Program-made: the position numbers and the translations under genes
Assembly (NCBI RefSeq): GCF_051860665.1
Contig: NZ_JBHYDM010000017.1
Coordinates: forward strand, 25,713 to 89,712
Length of the DNA: 64,000 bases
Reading direction: 5' to 3'
Source of the DNA: Falsiroseomonas sp051860665
Lineage (GTDB): Bacteria; Pseudomonadota; Alphaproteobacteria; Acetobacterales; Acetobacteraceae
Shown: one piece after another, positions 1 through 9,007 of the stretch
Layout: every line of letters begins with the position of its first letter
Position numbering within the stretch: position 1 is the stretch's first letter
Notes under the pieces: model-generated
What the model was told of the DNA's origin: nothing
Database searches by the model: none
Seen by the model: only the letters and a program-made list of their open reading frames with translations

Positions 1-1128
1 GCCTCCCTGCTCGCGCTGAACCGCGCCACCTCCATCGCCGAGGCGCGGCAGGCTGCCGCGCTGTTCAGCAGCCCACCGCAGAACCTGATGGTGGCGGATG
101 CGGCCGGGCGCATCGCGCAATACCTGGTCGGGCGCACACCGATCCGCGCCAGCGGCGATGGCAGCCTGCCGGCGCGCGGCTGGGACGGCAGCATGGACTG
201 GACCGGCTTCGTGCCCTTCGACGCCATGGCGCATGTGGAGGACCCGGAAAGCGGCCAGATCGCCAATGCCAATTCCCGCCCGGCACCGGCCGACCACCCG
301 GTCTTCCTCGGCCGCGACTGGTATGGCGACTGGCGCCTGCGCCGCATCCGGCAATTGCTGGCGGCGCGGCCGCAGCATGACGCGGCGGGTTTCGCGGCCA
401 TGCAGAACGACGTCACCTCGCTTCTGGCGCAGGCGCTGCTGCCGGTGCTGCGCGCCGTGCCGCCGCCGGCCGGCCTGCCCGCCCGCGCCCATGCCCTGCT
501 GGCGGACTGGAACGGCGAGATGCGCGCCGATCTGCCGCAGCCGCTGATCCACCACGCCTGGCTCGCCCGCTTCCGACAGCTGGCGCTGCAGGCCGGCGGG
601 GCGCCGGAGGGCACCGCGGGCGGGCCGGAATTCCTGGAACGCCTCCTGCTGGACCCCGCCCGCGGCGCCGCCTGGTGCGGGGCGGAGGGTTGCGGACCCC
701 TGCTGGCCCGCGCGCTGGGCGAGGCGGTGGCGGAGCTCGAATCCGCTCAGGGCAGCGACCCGGCCGCCTGGCGCTGGGGCGCGGCCCATGTGGCGAGCTT
801 CGAGCACCCGCTGCTGCGCTTCGTCCCTGGCCTCGCCCAGCTCACCCGCCTGCAGGCCGGCACCGGCGGCGACAACGAGACGCTGTCCCGCGGGGGCATG
901 CGCGGCACCGGCACGAATCCCTTCGCCCACCAGCACGGCGCCGGGCTGCGCATGGTGGCGGACCTGGCGGATCCGGAGGGGACGCTGGCCATCATCGCCA
1001 CCGGCCAGTCCGGCCATCCGCTTTCCGATAATTTCGCAAGCCTGCTGCAACGTTGGACAAGCGGGGACGTTCTGCGCCTGGGTCGGCAGCCTGAAAACGA
1101 GGCGGGGTCCATCCGACTGACCCGATGA
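1..1128 (+). CDS. Penicillin acylase family protein, C-terminal part (gene cut by window edge)
   Basis: The frame is open from the first base, so the 5' part of the gene lies outside the window; about 375 residues remain, ending at the TGA at 1126-1128. The text resembles the beta-subunit region of penicillin-amidase-type Ntn hydrolases: an NLMVADAAGRI strand early on, a GWDGSMDWTGFVPFD segment and a later NPFAHQHGAGLRMVADL segment with a GQSGHPLSDNF motif near the C-terminus, both typical of that family. Such enzymes are exported, self-processing amidases acting on penicillins, acyl-homoserine lactones or other N-acyl compounds. The signal peptide, spacer and nucleophilic serine would lie upstream, so the substrate cannot be judged. 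The RDD gene follows after 19 bases. Confidence 0.82.
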   Translation, partial: ASLLALNRATSIAEARQAAALFSSPPQNLMVADAAGRIAQYLVGRTPIRASGDGSLPARGWDGSMDWTGFVPFDAMAHVEDPESGQIANANSRPAPADHPVFLGRDWYGDWRLRRIRQLLAARPQHDAAGFAAMQNDVTSLLAQALLPVLRAVPPPAGLPARAHALLADWNGEMRADLPQPLIHHAWLARFRQLALQAGGAPEGTAGGPEFLERLLLDPARGAAWCGAEGCGPLLARALGEAVAELESAQGSDPAAWRWGAAHVASFEHPLLRFVPGLAQLTRLQAGTGGDNETLSRGGMRGTGTNPFAHQHGAGLRMVADLADPEGTLAIIATGQSGHPLSDNFASLLQRWTSGDVLRLGRQPENEAGSIRLTR

Positions 1129-1147
1129 GACACTCCGGAGAGGTGCC

Positions 1148-1627
1148 GTGCAGGCCACCCCTGATGAATTCGATGGCGTGCTGCGGCGCCGCCTGGCCGC
1201 CTGGGCGGTGGATGCGCTGCTGCTGCTGATCCTGTCCTGGCTGGTCTGGGGCGGCGCGGCGCTGCTCGCCATGCTGACCATCGGCCTGGTCGGCGGGCTG
1301 CTGCTGCTGCCCTGGGCGCTGCTGCTGCCGATTCTCTATGGCACGCTGTCGATCGCCTCCCCGCTCTCGGCCACCCCGGGCCAGGCGCTGATGGGCCTCG
1401 CCGTGCGGTCGGAGCTGGATGGCAGCGCGCCGACGCTGGGCCAGGCCTTCACCTCCACCACCCTCTATGCCCTGTCCTGGGCCGCGGGCGGCGTGCCGCT
1501 GCTGGCGCCGCTGTTTTCCCACCGCCGGCGGACGCTGCACGACCTTTTCTCGGGCACGCTGGTGCTGCGCAGTGCGACACTGGCCCGGCGTTCCTCCACA
1601 CAGGGTCTTGCCGCCGAGGATGGTTGA
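1148..1627 (+). CDS. RDD family membrane protein
   Basis: A 159-residue protein with a GTG start preceded by a GGAG element at 1137-1140. The N-terminus has the RDD signature (RRRLAAWAVDALLLL, residues 12-26), followed by two long hydrophobic segments at roughly 19-43 and 45-70, a GQALMGLAVR motif near 80-90 and the family's closing RRTLHDLFSGTLV near 128-140. RDD proteins are small integral membrane proteins of poorly defined function; some have been linked to ion exchange, but nothing here shows a substrate. Its stop overlaps the longest possible reading of bpt, so the two are probably cotranscribed. Confidence 0.85.
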   Translation: MQATPDEFDGVLRRRLAAWAVDALLLLILSWLVWGGAALLAMLTIGLVGGLLLLPWALLLPILYGTLSIASPLSATPGQALMGLAVRSELDGSAPTLGQAFTSTTLYALSWAAGGVPLLAPLFSHRRRTLHDLFSGTLVLRSATLARRSSTQGLAAEDG

Positions 1628-1665
1628 TTTGCGGCCGGCTTGCGCGGAGACTATGGCCCGAAAAC

Positions 1666-2442
1666 ATGCTGCACCGCCCCGCACGTCGCCCCCAGTTCTT
1701 CTATACGACCGCGCCTCTGCCCTGCCCCTACCTGGCCGGGCGGACCGAGCGGAAGATTGTCACCGAGCTGGCGGGGGCGGAGGCGGAGACGCTGCATGAC
1801 CGGCTCTCCCGCGCCGGCTTCCGCCGCAGCCACAATATCGCCTATTCGCCGGTCTGCCCCGGCTGCCGCGCCTGCATCCCGATCCGCATCGTCGCAGGCG
1901 ATTTCTCGCCGGACCGCACCCAGCGCCGCATCTTCCGCCAGAATGCCGACCTGCTGACGGCGGAACTGCCGGCGCGGGCCAGCGCCGAGCAATTCGCCCT
2001 GTTCCAGCGCTACCAGGGCGCCCGCCACGGCGATGGCGACATGGCGGCCATGGGCTTCTACGACTATCGCGCCATGGTGGAGGACACGCCGATCACGACC
2101 GGCATCGTGGAGTTCCGCGAACCAGGTGGCCGTCTGGTCGGCGCCTGCCTGACGGACTGGCTCTCCGACGGTCTCTCCGCCGTCTATTCCTTCTATGAGG
2201 CGGAGGCCGGCAAGCGCAGCCTCGGCACCTATACCATCCTCTGGCTGGTGGCCCGCGCCCGGGCGCTGGGCCTGCCCTATGTCTATCTGGGCTATTGGGT
2301 GCCGCAGAGCGCCAAGATGTCCTACAAATCCCGCTTCCGCCCCAGCGAGACCCTTTCGGGCGGTGTCTGGCGCGTGCTGGCCGAGCACCAGGACCATGCC
2401 GCGGCCCTGGCGCCGGAGGAGAAGCTGACCGTCACCGGCTGA
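1666..2442 (+). CDS. bpt: Aspartate/glutamate leucyltransferase (Bpt), N-end rule pathway
   Basis: Transfers leucine from Leu-tRNA to proteins with N-terminal Asp or Glu, marking them for ClpAP degradation in the cytoplasm. The 258 residues match the family length. The N-terminus carries the conserved FFYTTAPLPCPYL block (residues 11-23), a CPGCRAC cysteine cluster (64-70) and, later, a CLTDWLSDGLSAVYSFY segment and a YLGYWVPQSAKMSYKSRFRP segment typical of the transferase fold. The frame is open back to a TTG at 1624, but the ATG at 1666 places the conserved block where the family has it, so it is preferred. It is convergent with the DUF900 hydrolase, with only three bases between stops. Confidence 0.92.
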   Translation: MLHRPARRPQFFYTTAPLPCPYLAGRTERKIVTELAGAEAETLHDRLSRAGFRRSHNIAYSPVCPGCRACIPIRIVAGDFSPDRTQRRIFRQNADLLTAELPARASAEQFALFQRYQGARHGDGDMAAMGFYDYRAMVEDTPITTGIVEFREPGGRLVGACLTDWLSDGLSAVYSFYEAEAGKRSLGTYTILWLVARARALGLPYVYLGYWVPQSAKMSYKSRFRPSETLSGGVWRVLAEHQDHAAALAPEEKLTVTG

Positions 2443-2445
2443 GGC

Positions 2446-3573
2446 TCACGCCAGCACGGCATGCCGGCTGCGCTCGGCCTCCTGCTGCTGTGCCGCCTCC
2501 AGCATCTTGAAGGGCGGCTTGCCGCCGGACAGCAGCGCGGCCAGGGCGGCGCGGGCCTTCAGATCGTTCCGGTACCACTGGTGCTGCACCACGTCCCATT
2601 CCGTGCCGCCCTTGGCCAGGATGCGGTCGCGCGAGCCCCAGTCCAGCCCCGGAAAGCAGTCCACCACCACCACCTGCGAAGGCAGGCTGGCGAGGCTGGT
2701 CGGGCCGTAATGGCCGAGCCGCCGATTGCCATTGGCGATCTGGCTGGCGACCGACAGGGTGCAGTCCTGGCTGATGCAGACCGTCACCTGCTCCACCATC
2801 TGCGGCAGCAGGCGCAGCGGCTGGCCGGGCTCGAAGCTGGTGGCGGGGACATCGGCGCTGACCAGCGCGGCCTGGGCGAAAAGCCCCTCCAGCTCGCGGG
2901 TCAGCAGGCCGTTGTTCATCGCCTCCAGCCCGCAGGCCAGGGCATGGTTGCCCATGCTGTGGGCCAGCAGCGCCACGCGCGGACGCCCCGCCCGCTCCCG
3001 CGCCCGCCAGATCTCCCGGATCAGCCGGGCGAGCGCGGGGGCGGAGGCCGTCGCATCCCGCTGATCGTCCAGATACTGCGCCCGCAGCCCCTCCTCGGCC
3101 GCGAAAAGCCGCGGGTCCAGCACCCGTCCATCCGAGGGCCAGGAGAAGACCAGCGGCGCGAGGGCCAGCTTCTCCGCCTCATAGAACTCCTCGATCTGCG
3201 CCGCCCGCTGCAGCGCATCGGCAAAGCCGTTGGAGAAGCCGTGGATGTAGAAGACCGGCACGGCGCCGCGCGCGGCGGCACTCGCAAACCAGTCATCCAG
3301 CAGCCGGGCGCAGCTGCCGCCGATCGGGTCGCCAAAGTCGTCCTCGCCGGCGATATCGGGGGCACGCAGCAGGGCGCGCGGCGCCTCCGTGTCGATCGGG
3401 TCGCCGACCCATCCAACCTCCGCCCTGCCGAGGTAAAGGCGCTGGGCGGCGCCGGGGACCAGGTCCGCATCCTGGGCGAAACCGTCCGACAGGCGCGGGC
3501 GGTTGGTGGCGAAATGCAGCACGGTGCTGGCGCGCTTGGCCTTCGGCGCCGCAGGCTTGCCCGGCTTCGGCAT
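2446..3573 (-). CDS. Alpha/beta hydrolase of the DUF900 family
   Basis: A 375-residue protein with a DUF900-type alpha/beta hydrolase fold. The early FATNRP motif (residues 21-26), a YIHGFSNGF segment (109-117, likely oxyanion hole) and a nucleophile elbow AHSMGNH with Ser196 are all visible, as is an FSWPSDG strand near 143-149. No signal peptide is evident; the N-terminus is lysine and alanine rich. The family is annotated as predicted esterases or lipases and the substrate is unknown. It lies downstream of parC on the same strand with a 57-base gap and may share its transcript. Confidence 0.8.
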   Translation of the reverse strand: MPKPGKPAAPKAKRASTVLHFATNRPRLSDGFAQDADLVPGAAQRLYLGRAEVGWVGDPIDTEAPRALLRAPDIAGEDDFGDPIGGSCARLLDDWFASAAARGAVPVFYIHGFSNGFADALQRAAQIEEFYEAEKLALAPLVFSWPSDGRVLDPRLFAAEEGLRAQYLDDQRDATASAPALARLIREIWRARERAGRPRVALLAHSMGNHALACGLEAMNNGLLTRELEGLFAQAALVSADVPATSFEPGQPLRLLPQMVEQVTVCISQDCTLSVASQIANGNRRLGHYGPTSLASLPSQVVVVDCFPGLDWGSRDRILAKGGTEWDVVQHQWYRNDLKARAALAALLSGGKPPFKMLEAAQQQEAERSRHAVLA

Positions 3574-3630
3574 CTCCGCCCCCTTCTGGTTCCGGGGGCG
3601 GATCGGATCACGCGGCGGGGGCGCTGTCCA

Positions 3631-5874
3631 TCAGACTCCGAACTTGCGCGACTTCGGGAAGCGGTCGGGCGGCATCTTGCCCGCCCCCGCGCGCTGGCCG
3701 GCCCAGGTGCGGAGGTCCGTCTCCGTCTTGACCCCGGCGCCATAGCGCCAGGCGAGGCCCTCCTTGGCGGCGAAGACCTTGGCGTCGTTCAGCGTGGCGC
3801 CGTCCTTCAGCTGCATCAGCTGCACGCCGCGGCCGCGCGTCATCTCCGGCACCTGGGACAGCGGGAAGACCAGCAGGCGGTTGTTGCTGCCGATGGTGGC
3901 GACGCTGTCGCCCTCCGCCGGCACGCAGAGCAAGGCCTCCACCGCCGCATCCACCACCAGCACCTGCTTGCCGGTGCGCTTCTCCGCCAGCAGCTCCTCC
4001 CCCTTCACGACGAAACCCTTGCCGTCGGTGGAGGCCAGCAGGAAGCGGCGGCCTTCGCGATGGACAAACAGAGTCACCACATCGTCGCCATTGGACAGGT
4101 CCAGCAGCAGCCGCACCGGCTGGCCATCGCCGCGGCCGCGCGGGATGGCATCCGCCTTCACGGTATAGGCCTTGCCGTTGGTCGCCAGCACCACGATGCG
4201 GTCCGTGGTCTCCGCATGCAGGGCGTATTTCAGGCTGTCGCCTTCCTTGAAGCGCAGTTCCGCATCGGCGCCGAGATGGCCCTTCTGCGCGCGGATCCAG
4301 CCCTTTTCGGAGAGGATGATGGTGATCGGCTCGCGCTCGATGAAGGCGGTCTCGTCCACCACGGCGCCGGGCTCGATGGTGCCGGGGATGGTGCGGCGCT
4401 TGCCCAGCGCCGTTTCCTCGCCGAATTTCTTCCGGGTCTCCCGGATCTCGTCGGCGATGGCAGCCCAGCGCTTGGCATCGCTGGACAGCAGGCCGCGCAG
4501 CTTCGCCTGCTCCTTGCTGAGCTTCGTGTGCTCCCGCCGGATCTCCATCTCCTCCAGCTTGCGCAGGGCACGCAGCCGCATGTCGAGGATGGCATTGGCC
4601 TGGGTCTCGGTCAGGCTGAAGGTGGCCATCAGCGCCTCCTTCGGCTTGTCCTCCTCGCGGACGATGCGGATCACCTCGTCCAGGTTCAGGTAGACGATCA
4701 GGTAGCCGTCGAGGATCTCCAGCCGCCGGGCGATGGCGGCCAGGCGATGCTCCGACCGCCGCACCAGCACCACATGGCGATGGTCGAGCCAGCAGCGCAG
4801 CACCTCCCGCAGCCCCATCACGCGCGGGGTGCGGTCGGCGTCCAGGACGTTCATGTTGAGAGGAAAACGGGTTTCCAGCTGGGTGTGCCGGAACAGCGTC
4901 TCCATCATCATCTTCGCGTCGACGGCCCGCGACTTCGGCTCCAGCACCAGTCGCACCACATCCGTGGATTCGTCGCGCACATCGCCGAGCAGCGGGAGCT
5001 TCTTCTCCTCCATCAGCGCCGCGATCTGCTCGATCAGGCGCGACTTCTGGACCTGGTAGGGGATTTCGTGGACCACGACCTGCCAGGTGCCGTTCTTCAG
5101 CGGCTCGACCGTCCATTGCGCGCGCAGCCGGAAGCCGCCGCGGCCGGTGGCATAGGCCTCCCGCATCGATTCCGGGCTTTCGACCAGCAGGCCGCCGGTC
5201 GGGAAATCCGGGCCCTTCACATGCGCCAGCAGGTCATCGATGCCGGCCTGCGGGTTGTCGATCAGCACCAGGGCGGCATCACACAGCTCGCCCGCATTGT
5301 GCGGCGGGATGGAGGTTGCCATGCCCACCGCGATGCCGGCCGCGCCATTGGCCAGCAGGTTCGGGAAGGCGGCCGGCAGGACCAGCGGTTCCTTTTCCTC
5401 GCCATCATAGGTGGCGCGGAAATCCACCGCGTTTTCCTCGATGCCTTCCAGCAGCGCCTGGGCGATCTCGGTCAGCCGCGCCTCGGTGTAGCGCATGGCC
5501 GCGGCGTTATCGCCGTCGATATTGCCGAAATTGCCCTGGCCCTCGACCAGCGGATAGCGCGCGGCGAAATCCTGCGCCTGGCGGACCAGCGCCTCATAGA
5601 TGCTGCTGTCGCCATGCGGATGGTACTTGCCCATCACGTCGCCGACGATGCGGGCGCATTTCTTGAAGCCGGCGGCGGGATCCAGCTTCAGCTGGTGCAT
5701 GGCGTAGAGCAGCCGCCGATGCACCGGCTTCAGCCCGTCCCGCACATCCGGCAGGGACCGGCTGACGATGGTGGACAGGGCATAGGCCAGGTAGCGCTCG
5801 GACAGCGCATCGGCCAGCCCGGTTTCCCGCATATTGCCGCCCTCGGGCGGCAGGCCCTTGATGTCGTCTGGCAT
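3631..5874 (-). CDS. parC: DNA topoisomerase IV subunit A (ParC)
   Basis: The breakage-reunion subunit of topoisomerase IV, which decatenates daughter chromosomes with ParE. At 747 residues it has the standard ParC length. The winged-helix region holds KYHPHGDSSIYEAL (residues 83-96) and the catalytic tyrosine in MRYTEARL (Tyr129). GyrA-like beta-propeller blades follow in the C-terminal third. The quinolone-determining positions equivalent to E. coli Ser80 and Glu84 are Ser90 and Glu94, the susceptible state. The GyrA-box (QRRGGRG type) expected of GyrA was not seen, which supports ParC over GyrA. recO lies immediately upstream on the same strand with a 33-base gap. Confidence 0.96.
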   Translation of the reverse strand: MPDDIKGLPPEGGNMRETGLADALSERYLAYALSTIVSRSLPDVRDGLKPVHRRLLYAMHQLKLDPAAGFKKCARIVGDVMGKYHPHGDSSIYEALVRQAQDFAARYPLVEGQGNFGNIDGDNAAAMRYTEARLTEIAQALLEGIEENAVDFRATYDGEEKEPLVLPAAFPNLLANGAAGIAVGMATSIPPHNAGELCDAALVLIDNPQAGIDDLLAHVKGPDFPTGGLLVESPESMREAYATGRGGFRLRAQWTVEPLKNGTWQVVVHEIPYQVQKSRLIEQIAALMEEKKLPLLGDVRDESTDVVRLVLEPKSRAVDAKMMMETLFRHTQLETRFPLNMNVLDADRTPRVMGLREVLRCWLDHRHVVLVRRSEHRLAAIARRLEILDGYLIVYLNLDEVIRIVREEDKPKEALMATFSLTETQANAILDMRLRALRKLEEMEIRREHTKLSKEQAKLRGLLSSDAKRWAAIADEIRETRKKFGEETALGKRRTIPGTIEPGAVVDETAFIEREPITIILSEKGWIRAQKGHLGADAELRFKEGDSLKYALHAETTDRIVVLATNGKAYTVKADAIPRGRGDGQPVRLLLDLSNGDDVVTLFVHREGRRFLLASTDGKGFVVKGEELLAEKRTGKQVLVVDAAVEALLCVPAEGDSVATIGSNNRLLVFPLSQVPEMTRGRGVQLMQLKDGATLNDAKVFAAKEGLAWRYGAGVKTETDLRTWAGQRAGAGKMPPDRFPKSRKFGV

Positions 5875-5907
5875 TGGCGCTGATTCGTGCTTTGTTCAGG
5901 GTGGTGT

Positions 5908-6657
5908 CTAGACCGGCGGCTCGGGTGTTACCAGCGCCGCCACCCGGTCCGCCAGCATCTCCCGCGCCGCGGGCAGGCCGCGGTTGTGGACGCCGAAGAC
6001 GTCGCGGGCCAGGAAATGGCCGGTCAGACGCAGCCCCGCCGCCCAATCCGCGGGGCCGGAAGGCCCCTGCCCCAGCAGGAAGGCCGGCAGCGGCAGCAGC
6101 CGGTCGCGCCATTCCCCGGCCGCGGCTTCCGAGACGGCGCGGCCGGATTTCGGCGAGACGAAGGTCAGGTCGTCATGGCTGCCGGTGACGGCGCAGGCGG
6201 AGAAATCCAGGCCGTAGCCGAGATCGGCCAGCAGATCGGCCTCCCACCGCACCAGGTCGGGCAAAGCGAGGTCGGTGCCGCGCGCCAGGGTCGCGATGAA
6301 GGCGACCAGGCCGTGGAAGATGCGCGGATGCGCCTCCCGCTCCGGCAGCGCGGCCTCCGCCACGGCGCAGGCGGAGCGAAGCGCGGCGAGTGCCAGCGGG
6401 TCCTCCATGGCCAGCGCCGCGGCGGGGTGGACCAGCTCCGCGCCCAGCGCGCCGAGCTGTTCCGGCAGGCGCGCCACCCAGCGCGCCTCCACAAGGTTGC
6501 CCGGCTGCCACAGCGCCGCCTGGCCGCGGGAGGCGCCGCCCTTGGCGAGACCGGCGTGGCGGCCGTGTTCCTCCGTCAGCAGGGTCGCGATGACGCCGCC
6601 CTCGCCATGCGGACGGATGTCGAGGATGACGGCGGGGGCGGTCCATTCGATGGTCAC
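5908..6657 (-). CDS. recO: DNA repair protein RecO
   Basis: A RecFOR-pathway protein that loads RecA onto SSB-coated single-stranded DNA. The N-terminal OB-fold starts with the family opening TIEWTAPAVILDIRPHGE and continues with LLTEEHGRHAGLAKG. The C-terminal half is helical with LPDLVRWEADLLADLGYGLDF, the typical RecO segment. A longer reading to 6732 exists, but GTG at 6657 puts the OB-fold at the N-terminus, gives 249 residues (family length) and avoids overlap with the divergent gene starting at 6711. The zinc-finger cysteines of some RecO proteins are mostly absent here. Confidence 0.93.
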   Translation of the reverse strand: MTIEWTAPAVILDIRPHGEGGVIATLLTEEHGRHAGLAKGGASRGQAALWQPGNLVEARWVARLPEQLGALGAELVHPAAALAMEDPLALAALRSACAVAEAALPEREAHPRIFHGLVAFIATLARGTDLALPDLVRWEADLLADLGYGLDFSACAVTGSHDDLTFVSPKSGRAVSEAAAGEWRDRLLPLPAFLLGQGPSGPADWAAGLRLTGHFLARDVFGVHNRGLPAAREMLADRVAALVTPEPPV

Positions 6658-6710
6658 GGCCCGGAAGGTGGGGGTTTGCGGGGCGGCTGGGAAGCCGGCA
6701 TGGAAGCGGG

Positions 6711-7328
6711 ATGCTCGCCCATCTGAAGACACCCCTGCTCGCCTCCTCCGCTGGCCTGGTGCTGGCCAATCTCATCCCGCTGGCCGGTGCGTTGCTGGGC
6801 TATTGGTCGAGCTTCGAGCTGATGCTGCTGTTCTGGGCCGAGAACGTCGTCATCGGCCTGTTCCAGGTCCTGCGCATGGGTACGGTGCTGGTGCTGCGGC
6901 GGGAGCGGGAGCTGCTGTTCCTGATCCCCGTCTTCGCCCTGCACTACGGCATCTTCACCTACGGGCATGGCACCTTCCTGGTGGTTCTGATGGGCGGCGG
7001 GACGACGATGGACGGGGCCTTGGCGATGCTCGGGCAGTCATCCGGCCTGCTCTGGCCCATGCTGGGGCTGGTCGCCAGCCATGGCCTGTCCTTTGCGCTG
7101 AATTTCTGGGGCGCCGGGGAATGGCGGCAGGTGGCGCCCAAGGCGCTGATGACCCAGCCCTATGGACGGGTGATGCTGCTGCACCTCGTTATCATGCTCG
7201 GCGGGGCCATCGCCCTCGCGCTGCAGGATGCGACCCCCACCCTTGCACTGCTGGTGGTGGCGAAGATCGTGATGGACCTGCGGGCGCATTGGCGGGAGCA
7301 TCGCGCGGCCCCCGCCGCCGCCGGATAG
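6711..7328 (+). CDS. DUF6498-type integral membrane protein
   Basis: A 205-residue, strongly hydrophobic protein with about five to six predicted membrane segments. It carries LMLLFWAENVVIGLFQVLRM near residues 37-56 and a HYGIFTYGHGTFL stretch near 78-90, which match the pattern of DUF6498 membrane proteins, whose function is unknown. It is transcribed away from recO, and the 53-base gap between the two starts must hold both promoters. It ends just before the convergent era stop. The family assignment comes from recognition of the WAEN and HYGIF patterns. Confidence 0.7.
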   Translation: MLAHLKTPLLASSAGLVLANLIPLAGALLGYWSSFELMLLFWAENVVIGLFQVLRMGTVLVLRRERELLFLIPVFALHYGIFTYGHGTFLVVLMGGGTTMDGALAMLGQSSGLLWPMLGLVASHGLSFALNFWGAGEWRQVAPKALMTQPYGRVMLLHLVIMLGGAIALALQDATPTLALLVVAKIVMDLRAHWREHRAAPAAAG

Positions 7329-8255
7329 TCAGCCGGCGTCGTCGAGCCCCAGCGCCCTGATCCGCCCGCGCTCCTCGTCCCAGCCGGCGCGCTCCTTCAC
7401 ATTGACGAAGAGATGGATGCGCCGTTCCAGCAGCGCCTCCAGCTCCCGCCGCGCGGTCTGGCCGATATTCTTGATCTTGCTGCCGCCGTCGCCGATCAGG
7501 ATGGCCTTCTGGGTGGACCGCGTGACGTAGATGGTCACGTCGATCCGGGCACTGCCGTCCTTGCGCTCGGTCCAGCTCTCGGTCTCGACCGTCGCGTGGT
7601 GCGGCACTTCCTCATGCGTCTGGCGCAGCACCTGCTCGCGCACGATCTCGGCGGCCAGCATGCGCTGCGGCAGGTCGGAGAGGTCGTCCTCGGGGAAGAG
7701 CCAGGGGCCCTCCGGCAGGTTCTTCGCCAGCACCGCCAGAACGCGGTCGAGACCCCTGCCCTTCAAGGCGGAGACCATGAAAGTCTCGGCAAAGGGCAGA
7801 ATCTCGTTCAGCGCCTGGGCCAGCGGCAGCAGCCGCGGCGGGTCCACCAGGTCGGCCTTGTTCAGCAGCAGCATGGCGCGCCTTCCGCCCTGCTTCAGCT
7901 TCTCGGTGATCTGCCGCACCTCATCCGTCAGCCCGGCGCGGGCATCGACGATCAGCACGGCGAGGTCCGCATCCTGCGCACCGCCCCAGGCGGCCGCCAC
8001 CATGGCGCGGTCCAGCCGCCGGCGCGGGGCGAAGATGCCGGGTGTGTCCACCAGCACGATCTGCGCCTGGCCCTGCATCACCACGGCGCGGATGCGGAAG
8101 CGCGTGGTCTGCGGCTTGGGCGAGACGATCGAGACTTTCGTTCCCGTCAGCGCATTCACCAGCGTCGACTTGCCCGCATTGGGCGCGCCCACAATCGCCA
8201 CCAGCCCGCAGCGTCGCGGGCCTTCGGCCGGTGCCGGGGTTTCGGTCTCGCTCAT
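7329..8255 (-). CDS. era: GTPase Era
   Basis: A Ras-like GTPase with a KH domain that binds the 3' end of 16S rRNA and supports 30S maturation. The 308 residues show the P-loop GAPNAGKST (23-31), the effector region KPQTTRFRIRAVV, DTPGIF (G3), NKAD (G4) and SALKG (G5). The C-terminal KH domain contains GDGGSKIKNIGQTARREL. The frame is open further upstream to 8504, but the ATG at 8255 gives the family start and overlaps the rnc stop by 4 bases (ATGA), which suggests translational coupling with rnc. Confidence 0.96.
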   Translation of the reverse strand: MSETETPAPAEGPRRCGLVAIVGAPNAGKSTLVNALTGTKVSIVSPKPQTTRFRIRAVVMQGQAQIVLVDTPGIFAPRRRLDRAMVAAAWGGAQDADLAVLIVDARAGLTDEVRQITEKLKQGGRRAMLLLNKADLVDPPRLLPLAQALNEILPFAETFMVSALKGRGLDRVLAVLAKNLPEGPWLFPEDDLSDLPQRMLAAEIVREQVLRQTHEEVPHHATVETESWTERKDGSARIDVTIYVTRSTQKAILIGDGGSKIKNIGQTARRELEALLERRIHLFVNVKERAGWDEERGRIRALGLDDAG

Positions 8256-9007
8256 GCCGCGCCCAGAATCTGCAAAAGTCGCTCCGCGGCCGCCTGCTCG
8301 GCGGCCCTCTTGTTGTCGCCCTTCCCTTCGGCCTCCTGCCCCGCCGCCACGGCGCGGACCACGAAGACCGGGCTGTGGGAGGGGCCGGTGGTGGACATCA
8401 TGACATAGTCCGGCAGGCCGAGCCCGCGCCCCAGCGTCCATTCCTGCAGCCGGCTTTTCGGCGAGACCGGCGGCCGCAAGGGCCCCTCCAGCAGCGCATC
8501 CCATTCGCGCCGGATCAGGGCGCGGGCCGCCTCCAGCCCGCCATCCAGATAGAGCGCGCCCAGCATCGCCTCCAGCGCATCGGACAGCACGGAGGCCCGC
8601 CCCCGCACGCCGCTGCGCTCCTCATTCACCGTCACCCGCAGCGCCGGGCCGACGCCGAGGGCTGCCGCCACCCGCGCCAGGCTGTCCTGCGCCACCAGCA
8701 CGGCGAGGCGCTTGCCGAGATCCCCCTCCCGCTCCTGCGGGAAGCGTTCGGCCAGCCATTCGGCCATCACCAGGGCCAGCACGCGGTCGCCGACGAATTC
8801 CAGGCGTTCATTGCTGTCCAGCATCTGCCGGCGTGGATCGGCGGCGGAACGGTGGGTCAGGGCCTGCAGCAGCAATTCGGGCCGCTGGAAGCGGTGCGGC
8901 AGCCGCGCGGCCAGCGCCGCGATGGGGTCATCCGCCCCCTCCGCCTGCGGTGCCGCCGGCTGCGCGCGCCCGCCACGCCCCCGGCCTGGGGTGTTCGGCG
9001 CCTTCAC
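8252..9007 (-). CDS. rnc: Ribonuclease III
   Basis: Double-strand-specific endoribonuclease for rRNA processing and mRNA turnover. With the GTG start at 9007 it has 251 residues. The catalytic signature NERLEFVGDRVLALV begins near residue 66, giving Glu67, Glu70 and Asp74; the second acidic pair is in LSDALEAMLGALYLDGG. A C-terminal double-stranded RNA-binding domain contains KSRLQEW and GKGDNKRAAEQAAAERLL. The GTG start overlaps the lepB stop by 4 bases (GTGA). The N-terminal 25 residues are a low-complexity extension, so the exact start is less certain than the gene. Confidence 0.95.
   Translation of the reverse strand: MKAPNTPGRGRGGRAQPAAPQAEGADDPIAALAARLPHRFQRPELLLQALTHRSAADPRRQMLDSNERLEFVGDRVLALVMAEWLAERFPQEREGDLGKRLAVLVAQDSLARVAAALGVGPALRVTVNEERSGVRGRASVLSDALEAMLGALYLDGGLEAARALIRREWDALLEGPLRPPVSPKSRLQEWTLGRGLGLPDYVMMSTTGPSHSPVFVVRAVAAGQEAEGKGDNKRAAEQAAAERLLQILGAA

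Noticed and set aside
2461..5883. A 1140-codon open frame on the + strand across the DUF900 and parC genes
   Set aside because: It is antisense to two well-supported genes, has no domain pattern and is rich in His, Gln, Arg and Ala, as expected for a shadow frame in GC-rich DNA.
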